This document shows positions 25,881 to 34,177 of a stretch of 64,000 bases of DNA, piece after piece (the stretch's first letter is position 1; every line of letters begins with the position of its first letter). The translations under genes and the position numbers were made by a program. Under the pieces are notes generated by a model. It was not told where the DNA came from. It saw only the letters and a program-made list of their open reading frames with translations, and did no database searches. The stretch comes from Halogeometricum pallidum JCM 14848 (GTDB taxonomy: Archaea > Halobacteriota > Halobacteria > Halobacteriales > Haloferacaceae), in contig NZ_AOIV01000041.1 of the NCBI RefSeq assembly GCF_000337095.1, forward strand, positions 252,861-316,860, given 5' to 3'.

Positions 25881-26936
25881 TCAGAGCGTGTAGTCGTGCT
25901 CGCCGGTCTCCGAATCGAGAAAGGCCGTCAGCAGGTCGATAGTCGCGTCCACGTCGGCGACGTGGGCGCTCTCGGTCACCGTGTGGAGGTACCGCGTCGG
26001 CACGGAGATGGCGCCGACGGGCTTGGCGCCGTGCGTCTTCTGAAAGCCCGCGGTGTCGGTCCCGCCGGCGGGGAGAATCTCGTGCTGGTAGGCTATCCCC
26101 TCGGACTCGGCCACGTCGCGCAGGCGACGGTGCACCTTCGGGTTCGTGATGACGCTGCCGTCTTTCAGTTTTATCGCGGTGCCGTCGCCGAGGGCGGTGA
26201 CGTGGTCCCCCGCCTCGAACCCGGGCACGTCGTTGGCGACGGTCACGTCGAGGGCGACGGCGAGGTCCGGGTCGATGTCGAACCCGAGCGCCGTCGCTCC
26301 GCGGAGACCGACCTCCTCCTGCACCGTCGCGGCGAAGTGAACCGTCACGTCGGGGTCCTCGATTCGCTCCGCGGCCGCCAACATCGCGAACAGGCAGACG
26401 CGGTCGTCGAGGGCCTTCCCGGTGACGTGCTCGCCCATCTCGACGGTCGTCTGCTCCATCGTCACCAGGTCGCCGACGTCGACCGTCTCTTTCGCCGCCT
26501 CGCCGTCGAGGCCGACGTCGACGTACACGTCTTTCACCTCGTCGGTCTTCTCTCTCTGCTCCTCTGAGAGCGTGTGCGGCGGCGGCGACCCGATGACGCC
26601 GGTCACGTCGCCGTCCTCCGTGTGTATCCGCACTCGCTGGGCCTTCAGCACGCGGGCGTCCCACCCGCCGAGGGCGTCCAACTGGACGAACCCCTCGTCG
26701 GTGACGTGTCTGACCATGAAGCCAATCTCGTCCATGTGCGCGGCGACGGCGACGGAGTACTCGGAGTCGCCCTCCACCGTCCCCACGACGTTGCCCATCG
26801 CGTCCGTCCGCACCTCGTCGACGTGCGCCTCCAGTTCTCTACGGACCACGTCGCGGACGCGGTCCTCGTAACCCGGAACGCCGCTCGTCTCGGTCAGCTC
26901 CTTCAGCAACCCGAAGTCGAACTCGTAGTCGGCCAT
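25881..26936 (-). CDS. M42-family metallo-aminopeptidase
   Basis: 351 residues, dinuclear metal peptidase of the tetrahedral (TET) type that trims short peptides. Metal ligands appear in 'AVAAHMDEIGF' (His), 'GKALDDRVCLFAML' (Asp), 'ATVQEEVGLRGA' (catalytic Glu pair), 'ALDVTVANDVP' (Asp) and 'RYLHTVTESAHVAD' (His). All are intact, so the enzyme should be active. ATG 26934-26936 is chosen since the family begins just before 'LLKELTETSGVPGYE'. It is divergent from the MTH865-like gene. Confidence 0.9.
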   Translation of the reverse strand: MADYEFDFGLLKELTETSGVPGYEDRVRDVVRRELEAHVDEVRTDAMGNVVGTVEGDSEYSVAVAAHMDEIGFMVRHVTDEGFVQLDALGGWDARVLKAQRVRIHTEDGDVTGVIGSPPPHTLSEEQREKTDEVKDVYVDVGLDGEAAKETVDVGDLVTMEQTTVEMGEHVTGKALDDRVCLFAMLAAAERIEDPDVTVHFAATVQEEVGLRGATALGFDIDPDLAVALDVTVANDVPGFEAGDHVTALGDGTAIKLKDGSVITNPKVHRRLRDVAESEGIAYQHEILPAGGTDTAGFQKTHGAKPVGAISVPTRYLHTVTESAHVADVDATIDLLTAFLDSETGEHDYTL

Positions 26937-27070
26937 GCGCGCACCTTCCCGCAGTCGGGACAAAAACGCTCGGCTCCCGGAACGTATCGGAAACGGAGAC
27001 GTATCAGAACTCACAACGGGTTTGCCGTGGTTCCGGAACGTTTTTCCGGCGCATGCGTGCATTGAGGGTC

Positions 27071-27334
27071 ATGGCAGACGTAGAGGCGGAACTCCGCGAG
27101 GAACTCATGGCAGCGTTCAGCGACGCAGACTACCCCGTCAAGAACCAGATGGACCTCGTCCCCGCCCTCCCGAACGGTCCGGGCACGCGCTTCGAGGCGG
27201 GCGACGGCGACGTGAGCTTCACCGCCATGGAGATGGCCGCCAAACTCGGCTCGCACCAGAACTTCCCCTACGACGACGCCGAAACCCTCGTCGACGACGT
27301 GATGGAGGGGCTGAAGGCCGAGGGGATGCTCTAA
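27071..27334 (+). CDS. MTH865-like small protein
   Basis: 87 residues. 'ADVEAELREELMAAFSDADYPVKNQMDLVPALPNGPGTRFEAGD' followed by 'VSFTAMEMAAKLGSHQNFPYDDAETLVDDVMEGL' is the pattern of the MTH865 family, a small EF-hand-like helical fold known from archaea and some bacteria, of unknown role. A T-rich box (GTTTTTCC, 27040-27047) lies 24-31 bases before ATG 27071, which rules out the earlier in-frame ATG 27053. A dispersed repeat starts two bases after its stop. Confidence 0.85.
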   Translation: MADVEAELREELMAAFSDADYPVKNQMDLVPALPNGPGTRFEAGDGDVSFTAMEMAAKLGSHQNFPYDDAETLVDDVMEGLKAEGML

Positions 27335-27336
27335 CC

Positions 27337-27445
27337 GAGCTTTTTGCACACTCGGGTCTCCTCGGGCCGCTTTGCGGCCCTGCGGGGACCCTCGTCGCAA
27401 AAAGCTCGACCAAAAACTCTCCGCGGCTCGCTTCGCTCGCCGCGG
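27337..27445 (+). repeat. dispersed two-hairpin repeat, copy C
   Basis: It begins two bases after the stop of the MTH865-like gene with GAGCTTTTTGCACACTCGGG. The inner hairpin is GGGCCGC/GCGGCCC, closed by CTCGTCGCAAAAAGCTCGAC, then CAAAAAC and hairpin 2 (CCGCGGC/GCCGCGG, 27421-27445). Outer arms GAGCTTTTTGC/GCAAAAAGCTC pair perfectly over 11 bases. Confidence 0.75.
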
Positions 27446-27576
27446 TGCGACTTCTCGATACGGTTTTTCCGGCAGTCGAGGCCGGTGAACAGTCGACCCA
27501 GTGAGCGACGCATTCGTTCCGCTCCGCTCCGGCCGCCACGCCAACTCTTACGGTTCCTCCGGGGGAACTCGGTTCC

Positions 27577-29382
27577 ATGCCGACCCACGACATCGAGCGA
27601 TACCTGAACGTTCGGAGCGCGTACGGCGTCTCCTTCGGCCCCGACGGCGAACGGCTCTCCTTTCTCATGGACACCACGGGCGTCCCGCAGGTGTGGACCG
27701 TCGACGGCCCCGGCGCGTGGCCCGAACAGCGGACGTTCTACGACGAACGGGTGACGTTCGCCTCGTGGTCGCCGAAGAATCCCGAACTCGTCTTCGGGAT
27801 GGACGAGGGCGGCAACGAACGCCAGCAACTGCTCCGTTACGACCCGGTCACCGGCGGCGTCACCGACCTCACGGGAATGCCCGACGCGAAGCACCGCTGG
27901 GGCGGGTGGAGCCACGACGGCGAGCGGTTCGCGTTCACCTCCAACCGCCGCGACGAGGCGGTGTTCGACGTGTACGTGCAGGGCCGCGGGGAGACGGGCG
28001 AGGCGGCGGAACTCGTCCGCGAGGGCGACGGATGGCTGACGGTCGGCGGGTGGTCGCCGGACGACTCGAAACTCATCGTCTCGGAGGCGTACTCGAACTT
28101 CGACCAGGACGTGTCGGTCCTCGACGTGGAGACGGGCGAGTTGACGCACCTCACCCCGCACGAGGGGACGGTCCGCTTCCAGAGCGCCTCGTGGGGGCCG
28201 GACGGCGAGAGTGTCTATCTCGTCTCCGACCGCGACGGCGACACGATGGACCTCTGGCGCGTGCGCGTCGACTCCGGGGAGTTCTCGCTCGTCACCGCCG
28301 ACGAGGAGTGGGAGATAGAGGGCGTCGCCGTCGACCAGGAGTCGCGCCGCGTCGTCTACTCCACCAACGTCGACGGCTACACCGAACTCGCCGTCGGCGA
28401 ACTCACCGACCCCGACCGAATCGACGAGTACGCCGTCCCCGACCTGCCGCGCGGCGTCGCCGGCGGCGTCTCCTTCTCGCCCGACGGCGGCCGCTTCGCC
28501 GTCACCCTCACGCGGAGTTCCGACACGACGAACGTCTACGTCGTGGACGCGAAGAGGGGCGAAACCGAGCAGTGGACGCGCGCGGCCACCGCGGGCATCC
28601 CCCGCGACACGTTCGTCGAACCCGAACTCGTCCACTTCCCGACGTTCGACGGCCGCGAGATTCCCGCGTTCTTCTCGCTGCCCGCGGCAGACCACGGCGA
28701 CGGCGAGACGCCGGTCATCGTCGACATCCACGGCGGCCCCGAGTCCCAGCGACGCCCGTCGTTCAACGCCGTCAAGCAGTACTTCCTCGCCAACGGCTAC
28801 GCCGTCTTCGAACCGAACGTGCGGGGGTCCGCGGGCTACGGCAAGGCGTACGGCCACCTCGACGACGTGGAAAAGCGCATGGACTCCGTCGCCGATATCG
28901 AGGCGGGCGTCGAGTGGTTGCACGACCACCCGGCGGTCGACCCCGACCGCATCGTCGCCATGGGCGGGTCCTACGGCGGATTCATGGTGCTCGCGGCGAT
29001 GACGGAGTATCCGGACCTGTGGGCCGCCGGCGTCGACATCGTCGGCATCGCCAACTTCGTCACCTTCCTCGAGAACACCGGCGAGTGGCGGCGCGAACTC
29101 CGGGAGGCGGAGTACGGGTCGCTCGCCGAGGACCGGGAGTTCCTCGAATCCATCTCGCCCATCAATAACGTCGAGAAGATACGCGCTCCCCTGTTCGTCC
29201 TCCACGGCGAGAACGATCCGCGCGTGCCCGTCGGCGAGGCGCACCAAGTCGTCGAGAAGGCGGGCGAACACGTCCCCGTCCGCGAGCTCATCTTCGCCGA
29301 CGAGGGGCACGGCTTTACCAAACGCGAGAACCGCATCGAAGCGTACGAGGCCATCGCCGAATTCCTGGACGAACACGTCTGA
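27577..29382 (+). CDS. S9-family serine peptidase (acylaminoacyl-peptidase-like)
   Basis: 601 residues. The N-terminal 370 residues form a beta-propeller with repeating 'FSPDG', 'WSPDD' and 'WGPDG' blades that gate access. The C-terminal alpha/beta-hydrolase has the catalytic Ser in 'MGGSYGGFM', Asp in 'GENDPRVP' and His in 'ADEGHGFTK', plus the oxyanion motif 'IHGGPESQ'. It should cleave short peptides in the cytosol; no signal peptide is present. It is a single gene, with the 242-base upstream gap holding repeat copy C. Confidence 0.93.
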   Translation: MPTHDIERYLNVRSAYGVSFGPDGERLSFLMDTTGVPQVWTVDGPGAWPEQRTFYDERVTFASWSPKNPELVFGMDEGGNERQQLLRYDPVTGGVTDLTGMPDAKHRWGGWSHDGERFAFTSNRRDEAVFDVYVQGRGETGEAAELVREGDGWLTVGGWSPDDSKLIVSEAYSNFDQDVSVLDVETGELTHLTPHEGTVRFQSASWGPDGESVYLVSDRDGDTMDLWRVRVDSGEFSLVTADEEWEIEGVAVDQESRRVVYSTNVDGYTELAVGELTDPDRIDEYAVPDLPRGVAGGVSFSPDGGRFAVTLTRSSDTTNVYVVDAKRGETEQWTRAATAGIPRDTFVEPELVHFPTFDGREIPAFFSLPAADHGDGETPVIVDIHGGPESQRRPSFNAVKQYFLANGYAVFEPNVRGSAGYGKAYGHLDDVEKRMDSVADIEAGVEWLHDHPAVDPDRIVAMGGSYGGFMVLAAMTEYPDLWAAGVDIVGIANFVTFLENTGEWRRELREAEYGSLAEDREFLESISPINNVEKIRAPLFVLHGENDPRVPVGEAHQVVEKAGEHVPVRELIFADEGHGFTKRENRIEAYEAIAEFLDEHV

Positions 29383-29467
29383 ATCTGGGATATTTGCCTC
29401 TACCCCGTCGGAGCTCCGTTACAAGTAGAGAAACCTATTAGTATCGACGCGGAGAATCGACCACAAG

Positions 29468-30679
29468 ATGTCGCGGCGGGAACACGGGGGGCGTATATTA
29501 GTGGTATTGCCCGATTCACCGGCCGAGAGCGAGTACTCCGCGCTCGTCGAATCGTTCCGGGCGGCGCTCGGAGCGCAGGTCATCGTCCGACAGGGGCGGA
29601 CGGCGACCGAGTACGTGTACGAACTGGGGCCGACCATCGACTGCGCCGTCTCGCTCTGCGACGACGACGAACTGGTCCGGTCGCTCGTGGACGCCGCCAA
29701 CGGCGTCCCGGTCGTCGTGTACGGCGAGACGGAGGTTTCGGACGTCGAGGAAGTCGTCCATCCGACGAACGGTATCGAGTCGTTCACGCGGCGCGTCGCC
29801 TCGGTCGTCGAGGATGACCTCCGGGAGAGCGAACTCGTGGACGGTAACAAAAAACTGACCGCGCTGAGCGTCCACGCCAGCGCCATCACCGGGTGCGAGT
29901 CGGTCTCGGAGGTGTGCGAGGAGACGCTCGCCGCCGCCATCGAAGCGCTCGCGTTCACGTTCTGTACGGTCGCGCTGGTCGAGGACGACCAAATCGTCCC
30001 GCGCGCGTCGACGCTCCCCCCGGAGGACCAAAACAGCTGTCACGTCAGCGAGGGCATCGCCGGGCGAACGTATCGGACGCGCGAGACGCAGGTCGTCGGC
30101 GACATCACCGCCGACGCGGACGCCCTCTTCTCTGCGACCCGAAAGTCGACGGTGAGCGTTCCGCTGGGGCCGTACGGTATCATTCAGGTCGTCTCCGACT
30201 CCCGCCGCGGCTTCGACGAACACGACGCCGAGTTCCTCGAAATCCTCGCGGGGTACACGACCGAGGCGCTGGCGCGACTGGACCGGGAGTCGGCGCTCAG
30301 AGCGGAACGGGACCGGCTCCACGCCTTCTTCGACAACCTCCCCGTACCGGCCGTCTACGTCGAGGAGGAGACGCCGGACGGCCGCGTCCGCTGCGAGGTG
30401 AACCGCGCGTACGAGCAGACGTTCCAGCGGGGCCCGAACCGCTCGAATCCCTCCGTCGAAGCGGCGTTTCCGAACGAGACCGAGCGACGACTGTTCGCCG
30501 ATTACCTCTGGTCGGGCGACGCCGTCGCAGCGGAGGTCGACCGCGAGACGGTCGGAGGCGACCGGCAGACGCTGGAACTCACCATCGTTCCCGTGCCGAG
30601 TTCGGGCCCCACCGGTTCGGCGTACGGCGTCTACAACAGCGACAGGCCGCGGCTGTCGGCGCGGCACGAACTGTCCTAA
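29468..30679 (+). CDS. GAF/PAS sensor protein without kinase domain
   Basis: 403 residues. Residues 8-115 look like a degenerate receiver ('RILVVLPDSPAESE', 'VPVVVYGETE'), but the strand where the phospho-Asp should sit reads 'IDCAVSLCDDDE', so phosphorylation is doubtful. Residues 135-280 form a GAF domain ('EGIAGRTYRTRETQVVGDI', 'SVPLGPYGIIQVVS'). Residues 285-395 look like a PAS domain ('FFDNLPVPAVYV', 'CEVNRAYEQTF'). No HTH or HATPase domain follows, so it would act by protein contact. It is a single gene ahead of the B12 pair. Confidence 0.7.
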   Translation: MSRREHGGRILVVLPDSPAESEYSALVESFRAALGAQVIVRQGRTATEYVYELGPTIDCAVSLCDDDELVRSLVDAANGVPVVVYGETEVSDVEEVVHPTNGIESFTRRVASVVEDDLRESELVDGNKKLTALSVHASAITGCESVSEVCEETLAAAIEALAFTFCTVALVEDDQIVPRASTLPPEDQNSCHVSEGIAGRTYRTRETQVVGDITADADALFSATRKSTVSVPLGPYGIIQVVSDSRRGFDEHDAEFLEILAGYTTEALARLDRESALRAERDRLHAFFDNLPVPAVYVEEETPDGRVRCEVNRAYEQTFQRGPNRSNPSVEAAFPNETERRLFADYLWSGDAVAAEVDRETVGGDRQTLELTIVPVPSSGPTGSAYGVYNSDRPRLSARHELS

Positions 30680-30721
30680 ACGTCCGTTAGAGTCAAACGG
30701 TGCGCCGGCGAACTAACGCTC

Positions 30722-31153
30722 ATGAGCGCCGACGCGGAACGCGGTCAACAACAGCGAACCGTCCGTTGTCTCATCGCCAAGGTCGGACTGGACGGCCACG
30801 ACAGGGGGGCGCACGTCATCGCGCGCGCCTTCCGGGACGCCGGGTTCGAGGTGGTCTACTCCGGCCTGCACCGCGCGCCGGAGGAGATAGTCCAGGCGGC
30901 CGTCCAGGAGGACGTCGACGTGTTGGGCATCTCCATCCTCTCGGGGGCGCACAACACCTTGGTCCCCAAGATAATCGACGGGCTGAAGGAGTACGACGCG
31001 TTCGAGGACACGCTCATCCTCGTCGGCGGCATCGTCCCCGACGAGGACCGCCCGAAACTCAAGGAGATGGGCGTCTCCGAGGTGTTCGGCCCCGGCACGC
31101 CGATGAAGGAGACCATCGAGTTCGTCCGGAACAACGCGCCCCGCCGCGACTGA
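30722..31153 (+). CDS. mcmA2: methylmalonyl-CoA mutase cobalamin-binding subunit
   Basis: 143 residues, a stand-alone B12-binding domain. The base-off/His-on signature D-x-H-x2-G is seen in 'AKVGLDGHDRGAHVIARAF', with the later 'LGISILSGAHNTL' and 'ILVGGIVPDED' of the same fold. With the separate catalytic subunit (not in this window) it would interconvert methylmalonyl-CoA and succinyl-CoA in propionate metabolism. It overlaps the next gene by one base (TGATG), showing co-transcription with the mutase chaperone. Confidence 0.93.
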   Translation: MSADAERGQQQRTVRCLIAKVGLDGHDRGAHVIARAFRDAGFEVVYSGLHRAPEEIVQAAVQEDVDVLGISILSGAHNTLVPKIIDGLKEYDAFEDTLILVGGIVPDEDRPKLKEMGVSEVFGPGTPMKETIEFVRNNAPRRD

Positions 31154-32292
31154 TGAGTCACGCCGAAAACCGCGGCGAGGCGCGCGTCGACGCTCTCGTC
31201 TCGGACCTCCTCGACGGCAAGCACCGCGCCCTCGCGCGGGCCATCACCAAGATAGAAAATCGGAGTCCGGGCTACCGGGAATTGGTCTCCCGCCTCCACG
31301 CGCACACCGGCGGCGCCGACGTCGTCGGCATCACGGGGAGTCCCGGCGCGGGCAAGTCGACGCTCGTGGACAAACTGGCGAAGGCCTATCGGGACGCGGG
31401 GTTCACCGTCGGCGTCATCGGCGTCGACCCCTCCTCGCCGTATACCGGCGGGGCCGTCCTCGGCGACCGCATCCGGATGGCCTCGAACGTCGGCGACATG
31501 GACGTGTTCTTCCGGTCGATGAGTGCCCGCGGCCAACTCGGCGGCCTCTCGACGGCCACCTCGGACGCGGTGAAGGCGCTCGACGCGTTCGGCAAGGACA
31601 AGATACTCGTCGAGACCGTGGGCGCCGGGCAGAGCGAGGTGGACGTCGTCCGCACCGCCGACACCGTCACCGTCCTCGTCCAACCGGGCAGCGGCGACGA
31701 CGTGCAGATGCTGAAGGCGGGCATCCTCGAAATCGGCGACGTGTTCGTCGTCAACAAAGCCGACATGGACGGCGTGAACCGCACCGTCGCCGAGTTAGAG
31801 GAGATGATACATCTCCGGGACAACCCCGGCGCGACCCTCGACTCGGGTCACCACGGCGTCGACGCGGGCCTGCCGAAGGGCGTCTCCGAACACGACGGAA
31901 CGCACGGGGACACACATGGCGGGGGCGCGCGCGACGAGGGGGCGGACGGGTCCGAGGACGCCGACGACGGGTGGGAACCCGCCGTCGTGGAGACGGTGGC
32001 GACCACCGGCGACGGCGTCGAGGAACTCGTGGAGACGCTGGCCGCCCACGCCGACTACCTCGCCGAGTCGGGCATGCGCGAACGGAAGGCCCGCTCCCGG
32101 TACGCCGAGGAGATTCGGCAACTACTCCGCAACGACGCGAACGCGCTGCTGAAGGAGGAACTCGACCGGCGCGGCGGCGCGGAGGCGTTGGCCGAGGCGG
32201 TCGCCGACCGCGAGACGGACCCGTACGCCGTCGCCGACGAGGTGTTCGAACCGCTCCGCGAGTGCGTCGAGGCGCGCCGCGGGGAGGAGTGA
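31153..32292 (+). CDS. meaB: MeaB/ArgK-type GTPase, methylmalonyl-CoA mutase chaperone
   Basis: 379 residues. The G-domain has Walker A 'GSPGAGKSTL' (about 62), the switch segment 'VGVDPSSP'-like 'IGVDPSSPYTGGAVLGDRIR', 'ETVGAGQSEVDV' and the guanine motif NKAD in 'VFVVNKADMDG'. MeaB protects the mutase and gates cobalamin loading. A loop of about 50 residues (about 232-278), rich in His, Gly and Asp ('HHGVDAGLPKGVSEHDGTHG'), is inserted after the NKAD motif, where most homologues have only a short connection. The start ATG 31153 overlaps the upstream stop. Confidence 0.93.
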   Translation: MSHAENRGEARVDALVSDLLDGKHRALARAITKIENRSPGYRELVSRLHAHTGGADVVGITGSPGAGKSTLVDKLAKAYRDAGFTVGVIGVDPSSPYTGGAVLGDRIRMASNVGDMDVFFRSMSARGQLGGLSTATSDAVKALDAFGKDKILVETVGAGQSEVDVVRTADTVTVLVQPGSGDDVQMLKAGILEIGDVFVVNKADMDGVNRTVAELEEMIHLRDNPGATLDSGHHGVDAGLPKGVSEHDGTHGDTHGGGARDEGADGSEDADDGWEPAVVETVATTGDGVEELVETLAAHADYLAESGMRERKARSRYAEEIRQLLRNDANALLKEELDRRGGAEALAEAVADRETDPYAVADEVFEPLRECVEARRGEE

Positions 32293-32308
32293 GCATCTCC
32301 CAGTAGGC

Positions 32309-32316
32309 TATAATAT
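32309..32316 (+). promoter_or_regulatory. TATA box of the hydrolase gene
   Basis: CTATAATA, 22-29 bases before ATG 32338; among the clearest TATA matches in the window. Confidence 0.6.
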
Positions 32317-32337
32317 CGTCGCCCTCTTTCTCCCCGT

Positions 32338-33261
32338 ATGAAACTCCGAACGATAGCCGGCGGAGTCGTCGCCGGCGTCGCCGGCGTCGCCGCCGCGAAC
32401 GCCGTCCTCTCGCGCCGCGCGCCGCCCCTCGAACCGGCCCTGTCGGGCGAACAGCACACCTACCGCTGGCGCGGCATCGACGTCCGTTACGCCGAGGCGG
32501 GCGACGAGGACGCCCCGACGCTCGTTCTCCTGCACGGCGTCAACGCCGCCGCCTCGAACGGCGAGTTCCGCGAGGTGTTCGACGAACTGGCCGAGGACTA
32601 CCACGTCGTCGCGCCCGACCTGCCGGGGTTCGGCACCTCCGACCGGCCGCAACTGCGCTACTCGGCGTCCCTCTACGAGGACTTCGTCGGTGAGTTCGTC
32701 TCGGAGTACGACGACCCCGCCGTCGTCGCCTCCTCGCTCACCGCCTCGTACCTCGTCGGCGCCGACCCCGACGTCTCGCGGATGATACTCGTCTGCCCCA
32801 CCGAACGCGGGGGTCCCGACCCGATGCAGTGGCTCCGCGAACTGATCCGCACACCCCTCGTCGGCGAGGCCGTCTTCAACCTCCTCGGGTCGAAGCCGTC
32901 CATCCGCTACTTCAACGCCGACCACGGCTACGCGGACCCCTCGCGCGTCTCCGAGGAGTGGATGGACTACGAGTGGCGCACCGCCCACCAGAAGAACGCG
33001 CGGTTCGCGCCGGCGTCGTTCATCAGCGGCTACCTCAACTCCGGGGTGGACCTCGAGTCCGCGCTGGCGGAGGCGAATGCGCCCGTAACGCTCGTCTGGG
33101 GGAGAGAGTCCGACATCACGCCGCTGAAGGACGGCCGCGAACTCGCGGAGGCGGCCGACTGCAAACTCGTCGTCTTCGACGACGCGAAACTCCTGCCGCA
33201 CGTGGAGTTCCCCGAGCAGTTCCTCTCGACCGTCCGGGAGGAGATGGGCGGGTCGACGTAG
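32338..33261 (+). CDS. alpha/beta hydrolase with N-terminal hydrophobic segment
   Basis: 307 residues. It begins with a Gly/Val/Ala-rich hydrophobic helix (about 5-22) that may anchor it. The hydrolase core has the oxyanion motif 'LLHGVNAAASN' and 'DLPGFGTSDRP'. The nucleophile elbow, normally G-x-S-x-G, reads 'VVASSLTASYL', so a Ser is present but both glycines are replaced by Ala or Ser. The acid and base may be Asp in 'GRESDITPL' and His in 'KLLPHVEFPEQF'. Substrate unknown; activity is plausible but uncertain. Confidence 0.8.
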   Translation: MKLRTIAGGVVAGVAGVAAANAVLSRRAPPLEPALSGEQHTYRWRGIDVRYAEAGDEDAPTLVLLHGVNAAASNGEFREVFDELAEDYHVVAPDLPGFGTSDRPQLRYSASLYEDFVGEFVSEYDDPAVVASSLTASYLVGADPDVSRMILVCPTERGGPDPMQWLRELIRTPLVGEAVFNLLGSKPSIRYFNADHGYADPSRVSEEWMDYEWRTAHQKNARFAPASFISGYLNSGVDLESALAEANAPVTLVWGRESDITPLKDGRELAEAADCKLVVFDDAKLLPHVEFPEQFLSTVREEMGGST

Positions 33262-33269
33262 GCGCCTCG

Positions 33270-33668
33270 TTACTCCCCCCGGCGGCCCGCGCCGGACAAC
33301 CACGCCCCGAGTGCGAGCAGGGCGGTTCCGAGCAGAACCCACCCGGAGAGTCTCGCGACCGTACCGGCCAGCGGTTCCGTGCTCCCCCCGGCGACCGTCG
33401 AGTACACCTGGAGCAGAAACAGCGAAAGCAAGAGGAGACCCGTCCCCGCGGCGCCGGCCGCCAGCGTCGCTCGGGCCGTCGGCCGCGCGTAGAGGTACGC
33501 GGCTAACCCCGCGGCGAGAACCAGCGGCAGCACTCCCAGGTTCGCCGCCAGTTCGACCGCGAGCAAGAACAGGAGCGGAACGCCGAGGGCAACCAGCACG
33601 CGACGGCGTTCGCTGGCGGCGACGAACCCGACGAGGGGATTCGCCGCGGTCCGGGGTTGAGAACTCAT
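33270..33668 (-). CDS. four-helix membrane protein
   Basis: 132 residues. After 'SSQPRTAANPLVGFVAASERR' come four closely packed hydrophobic helices and a short Arg-rich tail. No charged or catalytic residue stands inside the membrane. The start ATG 33666-33668 is the only one that keeps the first helix without a frame shared with the opposite strand. Family and role unknown. It ends 8 bases from the convergent hydrolase stop. Confidence 0.7.
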   Translation of the reverse strand: MSSQPRTAANPLVGFVAASERRRVLVALGVPLLFLLAVELAANLGVLPLVLAAGLAAYLYARPTARATLAAGAAGTGLLLLSLFLLQVYSTVAGGSTEPLAGTVARLSGWVLLGTALLALGAWLSGAGRRGE

Positions 33669-33802
33669 GCCGACTAACGGACCTCGACCGTCAAATGTGC
33701 TCGCACCGGCCGTCCGAGGCGGGCGTCGGTCGGTCGGTCGCGCGCCGTTCGCGTCGTCGGGAACTCGCGTCACCGCTCGGTTTCGGGTCCCGCCCCGACC
33801 GC

Positions 33803-34177
33803 TCACCGCGGGCGGAACACGACCGTCGCGTCGCCGGTGTCGGGGTTCTCCGCCGTCTCGACGCCGACGGTATCGCCGACGTCCACGCCTTCCGCCGTCG
33901 CGTCGCGCAGGACGCCCGTCAGGCGCACGGCGCCGAACGAGGCGATGGCCGTGACGTACGGCGTCTGCCCCGCGAAGTCCGGACCGGCGACGTGTACCTC
34001 CGTGTACGTCTCGACGGTTCCCTCGGCGGGGAGCGGCGTCTCCGTCAACTCGGTCGCACCGCAGTGCGGGCAGGTCCGCCGCGGCGGGAGCGACCCGTGT
34101 CCGTCCGGACATTCGAGGTAGAACGCCTCGTCGGTGCCGAGCGCTTCCACCCACTCGTCGTAGCCGTGGTCCGTCAT
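33803..34177 (-). CDS. DUF35 zinc-ribbon/OB-fold partner of the thiolase
   Basis: 124 residues. A zinc-ribbon half with 'LECPDGHGSLPPRRTCPHCGA' (Cys/His ligands) precedes an OB fold ('VETYTEVHVAGPDFAGQTPYVTAIASFGAVRLTGVL'). DUF35 proteins bind CoA in the OB fold and form a complex with archaeal thiolases and HMG-CoA synthase, channelling acetoacetyl-CoA. The start overlaps the thiolase stop by four bases (ATGA), so the two are translated together. Confidence 0.9.
   Translation of the reverse strand: MTDHGYDEWVEALGTDEAFYLECPDGHGSLPPRRTCPHCGATELTETPLPAEGTVETYTEVHVAGPDFAGQTPYVTAIASFGAVRLTGVLRDATAEGVDVGDTVGVETAENPDTGDATVVFRPR

Noticed and set aside
27331-29376. A 681-codon minus-strand frame opposite the S9 peptidase
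   Set aside because: It mirrors the peptidase gene codon by codon and has no domain; the plus-strand frame has a full catalytic triad.
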